Shown: positions 39,884-48,076 of the stretch, in pieces
Position numbering within the stretch: the stretch's first letter is position 1
Layout: every line of letters begins with the position of its first letter
Source: Betaproteobacteria bacterium Ga0074130
GTDB lineage: Bacteria; Pseudomonadota; Gammaproteobacteria; Burkholderiales; Rhodocyclaceae
Assembly: GCA_001464495.1 (NCBI GenBank)
Contig: LNDZ01000021.1
Span: forward strand, 62,001-126,000
Direction of reading: 5' to 3'
DNA length: 64,000 bases
Notes under the pieces: generated by a model
Seen by the model: the letters and a program-made list of their open reading frames with translations, nothing else
What the model was told of the DNA's origin: nothing
The model's database searches: none
Made by a program: the position numbers and the translations under genes

Positions 39884-40933
39884 TTAACGAACGATCGTTT
39901 GATGCTGGCCTTCAGTACGCGCTTCGATCTTACCCAAGGTATAGACGGTCTCGCCTTGCGCCTTAAGGAAGTCAGCGGCCTTGGCGGCATCTGCGGCGGC
40001 GACGATCACGACCATACCGATACCGCAGTTGAAAACACGGTGCATTTCATCGTCAGCGACATTGCCTTCCTTTTGTAGCCACTGGAAGAGCGGGGGCAGC
40101 GTCCAAGCGCTACGTTCAATCACGGCAGTCACGTTTTCCGGCAGTACGCGCGGCACGTTTTCGGTCAGACCACCACCGGTAATGTGCGCCATGCCCTTGA
40201 CATTCATGGCCTGCATCAGGGCCAGCAGCGGCTTCACGTAGATGCGCGTCGGTGCCATAACGGTATCGCGGAAGGACTTGCCATGGAAATCGGCATCCAT
40301 GTCTGGTTGAGCACGGTCAATAATCTTACGGATCAGCGAATACCCATTCGAATGCGCACCGCTCGATGCCAAGCCCAGCACGACATCACCCGGCGCAATA
40401 TCCAGCCCGTTGATGAGTTGCGACTTTTCGACAGCACCAACTGCAAAGCCGGCCAGGTCGTATTCACCATCGGGGTACATGCTCGGCATTTCAGCGGTTT
40501 CGCCACCGATCAGGGTGCAGCCTGCGTATTCACAACCTTGTGCAATGCCCTTGATGACGGTTGCAGCCGTGTCGATATCCAAGCGACCGCAAGCGAAGTA
40601 ATCGAGGAAGAACAGGGGCTCTGCGCCCTGCACCAGAATGTCGTTAACGCTCATGGCGACCAGATCTTGGCCCACGGTGTCATGCTTGTTCAGATGGAAA
40701 GCCAGCTTGAGCTTCGTGCCCACACCATCGGTGCCGGAGACCAACACCGGTTCTTTGTATTTCTTCGACAGCTCAAACAGAGCGCCGAAACCGCCCAAGC
40801 CACCCATGACCTCGGGGCGCATGGTGCGCTTGGCGAAGGGCTTGATGCGTTCGACCAGTGCATCTCCGGCATCGATATCGACGCCAGCATCGCGGTAAGT
40901 CATGGCGGCATTAGGGTTGGCTGGGGCTGTCAA
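39884..40933 (-). CDS. purM: Phosphoribosylformylglycinamidine cyclo-ligase
   Basis: AIR synthetase, fifth step of purine synthesis. The 349 aa protein begins with [21 protein letters not shown] and has [14 protein letters not shown], the phosphate loop [11 protein letters not shown] and [16 protein letters not shown]. Length is typical. It is divergent from the AI-2E gene; in many betaproteobacteria purM, this exporter and hda are adjacent, as here. Confidence 0.97.
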   Translation of the reverse strand: MTAPANPNAAMTYRDAGVDIDAGDALVERIKPFAKRTMRPEVMGGLGGFGALFELSKKYKEPVLVSGTDGVGTKLKLAFHLNKHDTVGQDLVAMSVNDILVQGAEPLFFLDYFACGRLDIDTAATVIKGIAQGCEYAGCTLIGGETAEMPSMYPDGEYDLAGFAVGAVEKSQLINGLDIAPGDVVLGLASSGAHSNGYSLIRKIIDRAQPDMDADFHGKSFRDTVMAPTRIYVKPLLALMQAMNVKGMAHITGGGLTENVPRVLPENVTAVIERSAWTLPPLFQWLQKEGNVADDEMHRVFNCGIGMVVIVAAADAAKAADFLKAQGETVYTLGKIEARTEGQHQTIVR

Positions 40934-41040
40934 GTTGAGTTCCTTTGTTGAGTTCCACCAAGCAGGCGGATAAAGTAGCGGCTTCGCGCAGGGTTGCAGG
41001 CCCGGGGCCGCGCGCTAACCCTGAATTTTACCGGATATCT

Positions 41041-42117
41041 ATGTCCTCAGACCGCCTTCAGACCGGATTGTGGATCGCCTTCGGGCTGGTTCTGCTGTGG
41101 CTGTTGTATTTACTCTCGCCGATTCTCGCGCCCTTCCTACTGGCAGCGATCATTGCTTACGTCTGCAATCCCTTGGTGCAACGTCTGCAGGTATGGGGCG
41201 TGCCGCATCTAGCCGCCGTTGTCGGGGTGATTGCCACGTTGGGGCTGATTCTGGTCGGGCTGTTGCTGATTTTGATCCCGCTATTGCAGTATGAGCTGAT
41301 GCTGCTGGTCGAACGGCTGCCGGACGCCTTAGCGCTGGTGAATGAGCAGCTCGTGCCCTGGCTGAAGGAACATTTCGGCATTCGCCTGCGCCTCGACCCA
41401 CCTTACTTACGCAAGCTCCTCAACGACAATGTCACCGAGCTGCAAGGCTTGGGCATGCATGTCTTTACCTCGCTGCGCATTGGCGGCATGGCCTTGGTCG
41501 GGATTGCCACCACGCTATTGCTGACGCCCGTTGTGCTGTTTTATCTGCTCATGGACTGGAACAAGCTGGTCACCCGCATTGATGCCGCGATCCCGCGCGA
41601 CTGGCATGCCAAGTGCAGCCAGCTGCTGCGCGATATTGATGCAGTACTGTCCGAATTTCTGCGCGGTCAGTTGCTGGTCATGCTGGCATTAGCCGTGTAT
41701 TACAGCATTGCTCTATCTATCGCCGGGATTCCCTCGGCGCTGCCAGTGGGCATTCTCACCGGCCTGCTGATTTTCATTCCTTATGTCGGGTTCGGGATCG
41801 GCTTCTTGCTTGCGCTGATGGTCGCTGGCCTGCAATTTACTGGCCTGTCGCCCGTCATCGCCGTATTGGTCATCTATGGCCTAGGACAAGTTATCGAAGG
41901 CTTTTTCCTCACCCCGTATTTGGTGGGTGACCGCATCGGCCTGCACCCACTGGCCGTATTGTTCGCCTTGATGGCCTTCGCGCAACTGTTCGGCTTTACC
42001 GGTGTATTGATTGCCCTGCCCGCCTCGGCCGCCCTGCTAGTCGGCCTGCGTGAAGTCCGCGCCCTTTACCTGAGCAGCCGCCTCTACCGCGGCGATCAGC
42101 CCAATATTGAAACATGA
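41041..42117 (+). CDS. AI-2E family transporter (PerM-like)
   Basis: A 358 aa membrane protein with about eight helices. Family marks are LSPILAPFLLAAIIAYVCNPLV near the N-terminus, the central soluble part (FGIRLRLDPPYLRKLLNDN) and GQVIEGFFLTPYLVGDRIGLHPLAVLFALM. Substrates vary in this family (autoinducer-2 export, Na+/H+ exchange), so none is assigned. The start is the ATG at 41041; it overlaps hda by ATGA. Confidence 0.9.
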   Translation: MSSDRLQTGLWIAFGLVLLWLLYLLSPILAPFLLAAIIAYVCNPLVQRLQVWGVPHLAAVVGVIATLGLILVGLLLILIPLLQYELMLLVERLPDALALVNEQLVPWLKEHFGIRLRLDPPYLRKLLNDNVTELQGLGMHVFTSLRIGGMALVGIATTLLLTPVVLFYLLMDWNKLVTRIDAAIPRDWHAKCSQLLRDIDAVLSEFLRGQLLVMLALAVYYSIALSIAGIPSALPVGILTGLLIFIPYVGFGIGFLLALMVAGLQFTGLSPVIAVLVIYGLGQVIEGFFLTPYLVGDRIGLHPLAVLFALMAFAQLFGFTGVLIALPASAALLVGLREVRALYLSSRLYRGDQPNIET

Positions 42118-42788
42118 GCATGAATGCAGTCCCACGGCAGCAAGTACTGCCGCACATCCGCCCGCCCCAACAGCCCAGTCTCGACAACTTTGTGGTCGGC
42201 AGTAATGCCGAATTACTGACCACACTGTCCAGCTTTGTCACAGACTTGACGCCACGCGCACTCTACGTGTGGGGAGAAACTGGCTCTGGCCGTAGTCACT
42301 TGTTGCAGGCCGTCGCCGCACTCAGCGCAAGCACTGTGCAGTCAGGCAGCAGCATTCCCGGTGACCTGTCGCCCGCTGAGAGCACACTGCTCATTATTGA
42401 TGACGTGGAAACGCTCTCCCCGGAAGCGCAGATCGCGCTGTTCCGCTGCTTCAACGACATGCGCCTGAAACAGCTGCGCCTACTCCTCAGTGGCAGCACT
42501 GCACCGCTGCATCTGCCGTGCCGAGAAGACTTGCGTACCCGCATTGGTCAGGCGCTGATTTACGAAGTCAAACCGCTCTCGGACAGCGACAAGGCCAGCG
42601 CCCTGCTCTATCACGCTGCCCAGCGCGGCATGCGCGTCGATGACCACATCATTGACTATCTTCTGCGTCATGGCCGTCGTGACCTGCCTGCATTGATGGC
42701 GGTGCTCGATGCACTCGATCAACATTCTCTCGAACAGCAGCGGCCCGTCACCCTGCCGCTGCTGCGCGAAATCATGCAAGCCGGCTAA
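42114..42788 (+). CDS. hda: DnaA regulatory inactivator Hda
   Basis: A DnaA-like AAA+ protein that, with the sliding clamp, stimulates hydrolysis of ATP bound to DnaA. The 224 aa protein has the Walker A-like GETGSGRSHLLQA (about residue 53), LLIIDDVETLSPEAQ and the sensor 2 region, but lacks the DNA-binding domain IV of DnaA. The N-terminal RQQVLPHI may be its clamp-binding peptide. It overlaps the AI-2E gene and precedes the HAD gene by 33 bp. Confidence 0.92.
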   Translation: MSMNAVPRQQVLPHIRPPQQPSLDNFVVGSNAELLTTLSSFVTDLTPRALYVWGETGSGRSHLLQAVAALSASTVQSGSSIPGDLSPAESTLLIIDDVETLSPEAQIALFRCFNDMRLKQLRLLLSGSTAPLHLPCREDLRTRIGQALIYEVKPLSDSDKASALLYHAAQRGMRVDDHIIDYLLRHGRRDLPALMAVLDALDQHSLEQQRPVTLPLLREIMQAG

Positions 42789-42821
42789 AGCCACAGCCGC
42801 CCATTCTTTCAGGTATCTCTC

Positions 42822-43484
42822 ATGAAACTCGTACTCTTTGATCTCGACAACACACTGCTCGCCGACGACAGCGACTTCCAGTGGGCGCAATTTCTCATCA
42901 GTAAGGGCGTGCTCGACCGTGAGGTCTATGAAGCGCGCAACCAGCAGTTCTATGACCAGTACAAAGCGGGCACGCTGGATATCCATGAATTTCTCGACTT
43001 CCAGCTCGCGCCACTGGCGCGTCATGCCCGCGAAGTGCTGGATGCCTGGCACCGCGAATACATGGCCACCGTGATCCGTCCGGTCATTACCGACAAGGCC
43101 CGTGCGCTTGTTAATCAGCATTTGGCTGAAGACAGTCTCGTTGCCATCGTCACGGCCACCAATGTGTTTGTGACCCACCCCATCGCCCGCGAATTCAAGA
43201 TCCCGCATTTGATCGGTACGATCCCTGCGCAGGAAGGCGGACGCTTTACGGGCAAGCCACGTGGCACGCCGTCCTTCCGTGAAGGTAAGATCGAGCGCGT
43301 TAATGACTGGCTGGAATCGCTTGGTTTGTGGTGGGGCGCGTTTGAGTCAACTCATTTCTACAGCGACTCACGTAACGACCTGCCGTTGCTTGAAATCGTC
43401 AGCCACCCGGTGGCTGTCGATCCGGACGACACTTTGCGCGCCCATGCTGAAAGCAAGGGCTGGCCGGTGATCTCGCTCCGCTAA
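42822..43484 (+). CDS. HAD-superfamily phosphatase (SerB/HAD-IB type)
   Basis: A 220 aa phosphatase: motif I FDLDNTLLADDSDFQW at residue 5, motif II VTAT, and motif III/IV YSDSRNDLPLLEIV. It falls in the HAD-IB group that includes phosphoserine and histidinol-phosphate phosphatases; the SDFQWxxFL pattern fits the clade often called SerB-like or CicA-like. The physiological substrate is not set. It follows hda and probably shares its transcript. Confidence 0.9.
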   Translation: MKLVLFDLDNTLLADDSDFQWAQFLISKGVLDREVYEARNQQFYDQYKAGTLDIHEFLDFQLAPLARHAREVLDAWHREYMATVIRPVITDKARALVNQHLAEDSLVAIVTATNVFVTHPIAREFKIPHLIGTIPAQEGGRFTGKPRGTPSFREGKIERVNDWLESLGLWWGAFESTHFYSDSRNDLPLLEIVSHPVAVDPDDTLRAHAESKGWPVISLR

Positions 43485-43507
43485 ACATCCTCGCTCAATG
43501 CGTACAA

Positions 43508-43532
43508 CAGCTCTGGCCCATGGCCAGGGCTG
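43508..43532 (+). terminator. Hairpin after the HAD gene
   Basis: CAGC, a mismatch, CTGGCC, loop CAT, GGCCAG, a mismatch, GCTG; 23 bp beyond the stop. The sequence after it (CTTTGGCTG) is only weakly T-rich. Confidence 0.4.
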
Positions 43533-43598
43533 CTTTGGCTGCACCAGCACTGCTGTATCATTGCTGCTTTCCGGCCCCACGCCACCAGACACACACCC

Positions 43599-44954
43599 AT
43601 GATTCGCAAGCTGTTGCGGCGCGTCTTCAAGAAGCCCGCGCGCTCCTCCCGTAAAGACCAGAACTCGCCTGCAGAGCTCGCTGTAGCCGTGCATGGCATC
43701 CGCCGTGAGCAGGTATCGTCAGCGGCACGCCGCACCTGTGACACCCTGCAACAAGCCGGTTTCAAGGCCTATGTGGTCGGCGGCGCAGTCCGCGACCTGC
43801 TCATCGGCGTTGATCCCAAGGATTACGACGTTGCCACCGATGCCACGCCGGATGAAGTGCGCGTCCTCTTCCGCCGCGCGCGCATCATCGGGCGCCGCTT
43901 CCAGATCGTGCACGTCATGTTTGGCAGTGAAACCATTGAGGTCTCGACCTTCCGCGCTGCGCACGACAAGAACACCATTACCGATCAGCACGGCCGTGTG
44001 CTGCACGACAATGTGTGGGGCAGCATTGCGGAAGATGCGGCCCGCCGCGACTTCACCGCCAACGCGCTCTACTACGACCCGGTTAAGGAAATCATCCTCG
44101 ACTATCACGATGGTGTGGCCGACATTCAGGACAAAACCCTGCGCATGATCGGCGAGCCGCGTACGCGCTACCGCGAAGACCCGGTGCGCATGTTGCGCGC
44201 TGTGCGCCTCGCCGCCAAGCTAGGCCTGCAGATCGATGCAGCCACCGAACAGCCGATTCGTGAAATGGCTGAGCTACTGGAGAATGTGCCGCCGGCACGC
44301 CTCTTCGACGAGATGCTCAAGCTGCTCACCTCCGGCCATGCCGTTGCCTGCATCAAGCGCCTGCGTGCGGCTGACCTACACCACGGCTTGCTGCCTTTGT
44401 TGGATGTGATTCTCGAACAGCCGATGGGCGAGAAGTTCGTGATGCTTGCGCTGGCGAATACGGATGCCCGCGTACGTGCCGGCAAGACCACCTCGCCGGG
44501 CTTCCTATTTGCCACCCTGTTGTGGCACGAAGCCTTGGCTAATTGGGAAATCCGCAAGAAGCGCGGCGAGCTGCCCACGCCAGCCCTGTTTGAAGCCATG
44601 GACGAAATCCTCGACCAGCAGGCTGAAAAGCTGGCCATCACCCGTCGCATTGCCGGCGACATCAAGGACATCTGGCTGCTGCAGCCGCGCTTCGAGAAGC
44701 GCTCCGGCAAACATCCGATGCGTCTAATAGAACAGCCCCGCTTCCGCGCCGGTTACGACTTCCTGTTACTACGTGCGCAAAGTGGTGAAGTGGAGATGGA
44801 GCTGGCCGACTGGTGGACGACGTTCCACGATGCCGATTACAGCGAGCGCGAGACCATGCTGGTACCGGATACCGATCCGAAAAAGCGCCGTCGCCGCAAA
44901 CGCAGCAACAGCAAGAAGAGCGAGGCCCCCGACACCTCCGGAGACGCCGCTTGA
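43599..44954 (+). CDS. pcnB: Poly(A) polymerase I
   Basis: Adds poly(A) tails that promote RNA decay. The 451 aa class II nucleotidyltransferase has AYVVGGAVRDLLIG and PKDYDVATDATPDEV with the catalytic Asp pair, FRRARIIGRRFQIVHV, RRDFTANALYYD and the RYREDPVRMLRAVR motif. It ends with a basic tail (KKRRRRKRSNSKK). It is distinguished from CCA-adding enzymes by the (V/L)-type PAP motif region around RMLRAVRLAAKLGL and by the long C-terminus. Its stop overlaps folK. Confidence 0.94.
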   Translation: MIRKLLRRVFKKPARSSRKDQNSPAELAVAVHGIRREQVSSAARRTCDTLQQAGFKAYVVGGAVRDLLIGVDPKDYDVATDATPDEVRVLFRRARIIGRRFQIVHVMFGSETIEVSTFRAAHDKNTITDQHGRVLHDNVWGSIAEDAARRDFTANALYYDPVKEIILDYHDGVADIQDKTLRMIGEPRTRYREDPVRMLRAVRLAAKLGLQIDAATEQPIREMAELLENVPPARLFDEMLKLLTSGHAVACIKRLRAADLHHGLLPLLDVILEQPMGEKFVMLALANTDARVRAGKTTSPGFLFATLLWHEALANWEIRKKRGELPTPALFEAMDEILDQQAEKLAITRRIAGDIKDIWLLQPRFEKRSGKHPMRLIEQPRFRAGYDFLLLRAQSGEVEMELADWWTTFHDADYSERETMLVPDTDPKKRRRRKRSNSKKSEAPDTSGDAA

Positions 44955-45430
44955 CGCTTGCCTACATTGCCCTCGGCGCCAATCTGGGTGATGCCGAGGG
45001 TACGCTGCGGATCGCCATGGGCGAGCTGGCCGCACTCCCCGGCGCCACCCTGAAAGCCCGCTCCTCTCTGTATCGTACGGCGCCCATTGGCCTCATCAAT
45101 CAGCCTGACTTCATCAATGCAGTCGTGGCATTGGATACCCCCGCCAGCGCCCACGAATTGCTGGGCCAGCTGTTCGAAATAGAGCAGCGCTTCGGACGTC
45201 AGCGTAGCATCCCCAATGCAGCGCGCACGCTGGATCTCGACCTGCTACTGCATGGGGATGAATGCTCGGACACAATCGCACTCACTCTGCCGCACCCGCG
45301 CATGCACGAACGTGCCTTTGTGCTCGCCCCACTGGCTGAAATTGCGCCGGCGTTGGTGCTACCCAAGCATGGCAATGTCAGCGCCTTGCTGGCTGGCTGT
45401 GCCGACCAGTCGATTGAACGGATAGCGTGA
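44951..45430 (+). CDS. folK: 2-amino-4-hydroxy-6-hydroxymethyldihydropteridine diphosphokinase
   Basis: Pyrophosphorylates the pterin precursor of folate. The 159 aa protein has YIALGANLGD at the start, SSLYRTAPIGLINQPDFINAV and the signature RTLDLDLLLHGDE, then LPHPRMHERAFVLAPL. I start at a TTG at 44951 that overlaps the pcnB stop as TTGA; there is no ATG that preserves the N-terminus. pcnB-folK-panB is the usual order. Confidence 0.95.
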   Translation: MTLAYIALGANLGDAEGTLRIAMGELAALPGATLKARSSLYRTAPIGLINQPDFINAVVALDTPASAHELLGQLFEIEQRFGRQRSIPNAARTLDLDLLLHGDECSDTIALTLPHPRMHERAFVLAPLAEIAPALVLPKHGNVSALLAGCADQSIERIA

Positions 45431-45606
45431 GCCATGTTGGGCTTCAGCGGCCCGGTTGTGGTTGTGACTGCTGGGTGTGATTTACTTCATGATCCGATAA
45501 GCAAATATTCCTACAGCGCACGCACGGCCCAAGCGGTTGTCGCCATGAGCTGGGGGGATCGGCTAAACTTCGACAACTAGCCTGATGCCGCATCAGAGGA
45601 CACTGA

Positions 45607-46431
45607 ATGACTTATCTCGCCACCGACCGCTCGATTGAAAAGCCCGTCACCCTGCACGAGCTTGGCCGCATGTACGCCAGCCGCGAGCCGATCACCAGCC
45701 TGACGGCTTACGACTCCAGCTTTGCTGCATTGCTCGATCGCGCCGGCGTAGACATCATTTTGATCGGCGACTCCGCTGGTAATGTGATTCAAGGCCACAA
45801 GTCCACGCTGCCAGTCACGCTGGAGCAAATGGTTTATCACACAGAATGCGTCGCTCGTGGGACCAAGCGCGCCATGGTTGCGGCTGATCTGCCCTGGGGC
45901 TCGTATCAGGAGAGCAAGGAGCAGGCACTGCGCAGCGCATCTAAGTTGATGGCGGCCGGCGCGCACATGGTCAAGCTGGAGGGTGGCCTGTGCATGACCG
46001 ACACTGTGCGCTTCCTCACTGACCGTGGCATTCCGGTGTGGGCACATATCGGCCTCACCCCGCAGAGTGTGAACATGCTCGGTGGCTACCGCATTCAAGG
46101 CAAGGATGAAGCTGCCGCCAAGCGCATGAAAGACGAGGCGCTGTCACACCAGCAAGCAGGCGCCGTTGCCATGCTCTACGAGCTAATTCCGGCAGCCTTG
46201 GGTAAAGAACTGACCGACATTCTCAACATCCCCACCATCGGTATTGGTGCGGGTCTCGACTGCTCCGGTCAAGTCCTCGTATTGCAGGACATGCTCGGCA
46301 TCTACCCGGGCAAGCCGGCGCGCTTCGTGCGTAACTTCATGGTGGGTGCAAGCAGCATCGAGGAAGCCGTGCACAACTATGTGGTCGCGGTCAAAGACAA
46401 GACCTTCCCCGCCCCTGAGCACTGCTACTAA
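45607..46431 (+). CDS. panB: 3-methyl-2-oxobutanoate hydroxymethyltransferase
   Basis: First committed step of pantothenate synthesis, adding a hydroxymethyl group from methylenetetrahydrofolate to ketoisovalerate, the product of the ilv genes upstream in this window. The 274 aa protein has [58 protein letters not shown] and [21 protein letters not shown]. Its TAA shares one base with the next ATG. Confidence 0.97.
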   Translation: MTYLATDRSIEKPVTLHELGRMYASREPITSLTAYDSSFAALLDRAGVDIILIGDSAGNVIQGHKSTLPVTLEQMVYHTECVARGTKRAMVAADLPWGSYQESKEQALRSASKLMAAGAHMVKLEGGLCMTDTVRFLTDRGIPVWAHIGLTPQSVNMLGGYRIQGKDEAAAKRMKDEALSHQQAGAVAMLYELIPAALGKELTDILNIPTIGIGAGLDCSGQVLVLQDMLGIYPGKPARFVRNFMVGASSIEEAVHNYVVAVKDKTFPAPEHCY

Positions 46432-46643
46432 TGAAGGCCGTTGTTGCAGTTTGCGGCATCGTGCTGATCATGATCGGCCGCATCTTCATCTATCGCGCGT
46501 CGAAAGCCGCTTGGCTGATGCCGGGCGATGACAGCCCCATGCACAAGCTGATGGCTGATCCGCAGCTCAAATCCCGCTACCGTTTTGGGCAGGCGCAATA
46601 CTTTCTCGGCGTTGCCGTGTTTGCGACCTGCTTCTTCCTCTAG
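46431..46643 (+). CDS. Small membrane protein inside the pan operon
   Basis: A 70 aa protein with two predicted transmembrane helices (about 2-22 and 56-70), separated by a loop with MPGDDSPMHKLMADPQ. No domain is recognised. Its ATG overlaps the panB stop by one base and it ends 14 bp before panC, so it is translated as part of the operon. I know of no such gene as a standard member of pan operons. Confidence 0.75.
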   Translation: MKAVVAVCGIVLIMIGRIFIYRASKAAWLMPGDDSPMHKLMADPQLKSRYRFGQAQYFLGVAVFATCFFL

Positions 46644-46657
46644 AAAGCACGACCTCC

Positions 46658-47509
46658 ATGCAAGTCCACCCCACCATTGCGGGCCTGCGCACAGCCCTGC
46701 AACAGGCCACCCAAGCGGGTCAGAAAATCGCTTTTGTGCCCACCATGGGCAATCTCCATGACGGTCATATCGCCCTAATGACCGAAGCACGAGCGCATGC
46801 AGAGGTTGTGGTCGCGAGCATTTTTGTGAATCGCCTGCAGTTCCGTCCGGGCGAGGATTTCGACGCCTACCCGCGCACCTTTGAAGCTGATTGCGCCCGT
46901 CTTAGGGCAGCAGGCGTGGATCATCTGTTTGCACCAGACGAAGCGGAGATGTATCCGCAGCCGCAGCAGTATCAAATTGAACCGCCGCCGGAACAGCAAT
47001 CCATCCTCGAGGGCGAATTCCGCCCCGGCCATTTTCGTGGGGTTGCCACTGTGGTCGCCAAGCTGTTCAACATCGTTCAGCCGCAGGTCGCACTGTTTGG
47101 CAAAAAGGATTTTCAGCAGGTCATGGTCATTAAAAACATGGTCCGCGAGATGGCTTTTTCAATTGATATTATTGATAGCCCCACTATTCGCGCTAATGAC
47201 GGATTGGCCCTATCATCGCGCAACGGCTACCTCTCTGCCGAGGAACGGGCCGAAGCGCCCCGTCTGGCAAGGGAATTGAAGAAAGTGGTGACTGCCATTC
47301 GGGGTGGAAATCGCGACTATTCAAGCTTAGAAAGCGCAGCAAAACAGGCACTCACTGCCCATGGCTGGGTGCCTGATTATGTTGCGATAAGACGAAAAAG
47401 TGATCTACAATCGCCGTCCGCTCACGAATCCGTGCTGGTCGAAAACCTCGTGGTTTTGGCGGCTGCCAAATTAGGCAGCACACGCCTGATCGACAACATG
47501 GAAGTTTAG
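46658..47509 (+). CDS. panC: Pantothenate synthetase
   Basis: ATP-dependent condensation of pantoate with beta-alanine. The 283 aa enzyme shows [24 protein letters not shown]-type strand with [31 protein letters not shown] and [11 protein letters not shown]. One deviation is NRLQF where most enzymes have NP(L/I)QF, so a proline next to the active site is arginine here. It is followed by panD 109 bp later. Confidence 0.96.
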   Translation: MQVHPTIAGLRTALQQATQAGQKIAFVPTMGNLHDGHIALMTEARAHAEVVVASIFVNRLQFRPGEDFDAYPRTFEADCARLRAAGVDHLFAPDEAEMYPQPQQYQIEPPPEQQSILEGEFRPGHFRGVATVVAKLFNIVQPQVALFGKKDFQQVMVIKNMVREMAFSIDIIDSPTIRANDGLALSSRNGYLSAEERAEAPRLARELKKVVTAIRGGNRDYSSLESAAKQALTAHGWVPDYVAIRRKSDLQSPSAHESVLVENLVVLAAAKLGSTRLIDNMEV

Positions 47510-47548
47510 GAACCTGCGATGCGCTCATGCCGGCAGATTCCAGCAGCA

Positions 47549-47577
47549 TATAAAGAGGCAGCGACAGCCGCGCTGCC
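47549..47577 (+). promoter_or_regulatory. Possible panD promoter element and leader hairpin
   Basis: TATAAA (47549-47554) is followed at once by a perfect 7 bp hairpin, GGCAGCG-N7-CGCTGCC (47557-47577). It may be an internal promoter, or the hairpin may just separate panC and panD messages. Confidence 0.3.
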
Positions 47578-47618
47578 GTGGGATGAATTGCCCGCCTTTG
47601 CATGAGAAAGGGAACGCA

Positions 47619-47999
47619 ATGCAACGCATGATGTTGAAGTCCAAGCTGCACCGCGTCACGGTGACACAAGCCGAGCTGCATTACGAAGGCTCTTGCGCCA
47701 TTGACGAAGATCTTCTCGACGCCGCCGATATTAAGGAATATCAGCAGATCGAGATCTGGAACGTCAACAACGGCCAACGCTTCACCACCTATGCCATCCG
47801 CGCCGAACGCGGCACTGGCACGATCTCGGTCAACGGCGCTGCTGCCCGTCTGGCTGCGCCCGGCGATCTACTGATCATCGCCACCTTCGCTGTATACAAC
47901 GAGATCGAACTGCAAAAGTTCGAACCTGAGCTTGTGTATGTTGATGCAAAGAACCGCATTACCAATCGCAGCAAGAAAATTCCGGCACAAGCGGCCTGA
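47619..47999 (+). CDS. panD: Aspartate 1-decarboxylase proenzyme
   Basis: Makes beta-alanine for pantothenate. The proenzyme self-cleaves between Gly24 and Ser25 in [13 protein letters not shown], the serine becoming the pyruvoyl group. The 126 aa protein has [20 protein letters not shown] as expected. The start is the ATG at 47619 with AAAGGGAACGCA in front; numbering then places the cleavage site exactly as in E. coli PanD. It is last in the operon before a terminator. Confidence 0.96.
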   Translation: MQRMMLKSKLHRVTVTQAELHYEGSCAIDEDLLDAADIKEYQQIEIWNVNNGQRFTTYAIRAERGTGTISVNGAAARLAAPGDLLIIATFAVYNEIELQKFEPELVYVDAKNRITNRSKKIPAQAA

Positions 48000-48020
48000 C
48001 ACGTCTCTGTGATTGACAAC

Positions 48021-48046
48021 AAAAAGCCTCCTTGCGGAGGCTTTTT
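48021..48046. terminator. Terminator after panD
   Basis: AAAAAGCCTCC-TTGC-GGAGGCTTTTT, 21 bp after panD. It is symmetrical and so can also end the minus-strand kinase transcript. Confidence 0.93.
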
Positions 48047-48076
48047 GCTTTTGTGGCGATGATAGGCGGGCGTAAA

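Noticed and set aside
43485-43598. Small RNA resembling the signal recognition particle RNA (minus strand, GGCCGGAAAGCAGC)
   Set aside because: It lacks the conserved helix 8 sequence around GGAAGGAAGCAG, and the visible hairpin is better explained as a terminator.
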